Part shown: positions 4,776 through 5,736 of the stretch, piece after piece
How positions within the stretch are numbered: position 1 is the first letter of the stretch
How the letters are laid out: every line of letters starts with the position of its first letter
DNA from: Anaerolineales bacterium
GTDB lineage: Bacteria > Chloroflexota > Anaerolineae > Anaerolineales > Villigracilaceae
Direction: 5' to 3'
DNA: 5,736 nucleotides
NCBI GenBank assembly: GCA_015489255.1
Contig: WGAD01000221.1
Coordinates: 1 to 5,736 of the forward strand
The notes under the pieces: generated by a model
What the model was told of the DNA's origin: nothing
Database searches by the model: none
Seen by the model: the letters and a program-made list of their open reading frames with translations, nothing else
Program-made: the position numbers and the translations under genes

Positions 4776-5736
4776 TCAGCGGATGATGACGCGGGTGCCG
4801 TACCCTTTTTTGTCCAGGGTCAGCGGGTGGATGTCTTCCAGCGCGGCTGCCGGAGAAGCCCAGCGAAAGAGCCAGAGGGCCTCGGCCGGCCGCATGTTGA
4901 TGCAACCGTGGCTCATGGGCACGCCGTAATTGTCGTGCCAGTAGGTGCCGTGGAAGGCGTGTCCGCGCGAGGTGAAGAACATCGTCCAGGGGACGCCGGG
5001 GAGTTCGTAATCATCGGGGCCGGCGGCCAGATCGCCGTTGCCCATGTGTTTGGATGGCATTTTGACCTGAATGTTGAATTCGCCGCGCGGGGTGGCCGTG
5101 GGTTCTTCGTCCGGGCCGGCCAGCCACGGGTTCCCGCTGGAGATGGTGGTTTCCAGCACCACGCGATCGTATTCATAGGCGCGTAAAACCTGGGTGGCGA
5201 GATCGACTTCAATGCGTTTGGCTTCAAAGGGGAGTTCGGGAGAAAGCGGGGCCATTTCTGACGGGCTGATGAGCCGGAAGTGGATGGCCGGGGCATAGTA
5301 ATGCAGATCGAAAAGTTCGTCGAGGATTTGATACCAGGGTTCGCCGTCTGGGCCGGTGACCACGCCGTTGATCCAGTGGACGCTTTCAAAGTAGAGGCGA
5401 TAGTTGGGCGTCCAGCCGCTGCTTTCACTGTAGCGCATGGCCTGGGTGAAAGGGACCGTGACTTCTGCCGGGTAGAGTTCGTCCTCTTCCCAGCGGGTTT
5501 TGACCGGGTTATAGCGCACGCTGACGCGTTGCAGGTGGGCGCGGTGCATGTAGCCCCCCCAGACGCGGTACCAAACTGGATTGTATTCCGGCGTGCCGGA
5601 ATCGACGATCTCGTAAATGTGTAGGACGGTATCGCGCGGCCAGTTGCCGACGATGCGGCTTTCGTCGTTTGGCTCTTTGTACACGCTAACGCTATCGGTG
5701 GCCACGCGGATCAGATCGCCATCGTCGAATTCAGTC
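4776..5736 (-). CDS. L,D-transpeptidase (YkuD domain) with N-terminal SH3b-like repeats (5' end missing)
   Basis: The frame is open to the right edge, giving 319 visible residues; the start and any signal peptide lie outside. A GTG at 5705-5703 could be read as a start but would cut off the first strand of an SH3-like domain, so I treat it as internal. Counting from that codon, residues about 1-62 form one SH3b-like module and about 78-146 a second, more divergent one, both likely cell-wall binding. Residues 161-308 are a YkuD domain with the catalytic signature H252 then SHGCIN (265-270), nucleophile Cys268. Such enzymes cross-link peptidoglycan stem peptides through L,D bonds or anchor proteins, outside the cytoplasmic membrane. 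The methyltransferase follows 3 bases after the stop, so both are probably on one transcript. A G7 run on the coding strand (5560-5554) keeps frame within VWGGYMH. Confidence 0.93.
   Translation of the reverse strand, partial: TEFDDGDLIRVATDSVSVYKEPNDESRIVGNWPRDTVLHIYEIVDSGTPEYNPVWYRVWGGYMHRAHLQRVSVRYNPVKTRWEEDELYPAEVTVPFTQAMRYSESSGWTPNYRLYFESVHWINGVVTGPDGEPWYQILDELFDLHYYAPAIHFRLISPSEMAPLSPELPFEAKRIEVDLATQVLRAYEYDRVVLETTISSGNPWLAGPDEEPTATPRGEFNIQVKMPSKHMGNGDLAAGPDDYELPGVPWTMFFTSRGHAFHGTYWHDNYGVPMSHGCINMRPAEALWLFRWASPAAALEDIHPLTLDKKGYGTRVIIR

Noticed and set aside
4284..5186. Open frame of 300 codons on the plus strand
   Set aside because: Antisense to the methyltransferase and the transpeptidase, both of which carry clear catalytic motifs. 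Its low-complexity Gly/Val-rich translation resembles nothing.
5554..5560. Seven-base G run (coding strand) as a frameshift in the transpeptidase
   Set aside because: The frame is intact on both sides and the residues VWGGYMH fit the SH3b-like module, so no frameshift is present.
5703..5705. GTG as the start of the transpeptidase
   Set aside because: The frame continues without a stop to the window edge and the upstream residues (DGDLIR) complete the first SH3-like strand; a secreted enzyme also needs a signal peptide, which is absent after this codon.

Overview
The window looks like a piece of a free-living, moderately GC-rich bacterium. The style of several proteins suggests Chloroflexota (Anaerolineae-like): a DEDDh exonuclease of the kind found at the N-terminus of DinG helicases, an OmpR-type regulator with a degenerate receiver, and an SH3b plus YkuD transpeptidase. 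That placement is inferred from protein character, not from a marker gene. I see no phage genes, insertion sequence or CRISPR array, and the content is mostly housekeeping.

Left block (1-2528, read leftward): a compact operon of plsX (phosphate acyltransferase), a two-pass membrane protein with a degenerate NERD-like domain, and a DEDDh exonuclease (probable DinG N-terminal part). plsX overlaps the second gene by 4 bases (ATGA), and the second is separated from the third by 1 base. The operon has a clear extended -10 promoter, and an exact 11-base direct repeat flanks its predicted start site. The exonuclease frame runs into a perfect 132-base palindrome filling positions 1-132. This is most simply a fold-back assembly or library artefact at a contig end, so the true end of that gene is not visible.

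Middle (2561-2880): tRNA-Pro(CGG) on the minus strand, with its own near-consensus promoter and an intrinsic terminator that separates it from plsX. A divergent promoter drives the response-regulator gene rightward. A 14-base AT palindrome covers the -35/spacer zone of that promoter, and the predicted transcription start falls on the ATG of an 11-codon mini-ORF whose stop overlaps the regulator's start.

Right block (2881-5736): a winged-helix OmpR-type regulator lacking the phospho-acceptor Asp meets a leftward pair tail to tail with a 4-base overlap. The pair is an L,D-transpeptidase (5' end outside the window) followed 3 bases later by a beta-class DNA adenine methyltransferase. The regulator's terminator is a strong bipartite hairpin plus T8 lying wholly inside the last codons of the methyltransferase gene, so that sequence serves as coding DNA on one strand and as a terminator on the other. 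No restriction enzyme or histidine kinase is visible.

I did not find a convincing undescribed multi-gene system. The most interesting signals are regulatory (plsX repeats, embedded terminator, leaderless mini-ORF) and two proteins that have lost expected active-site residues.
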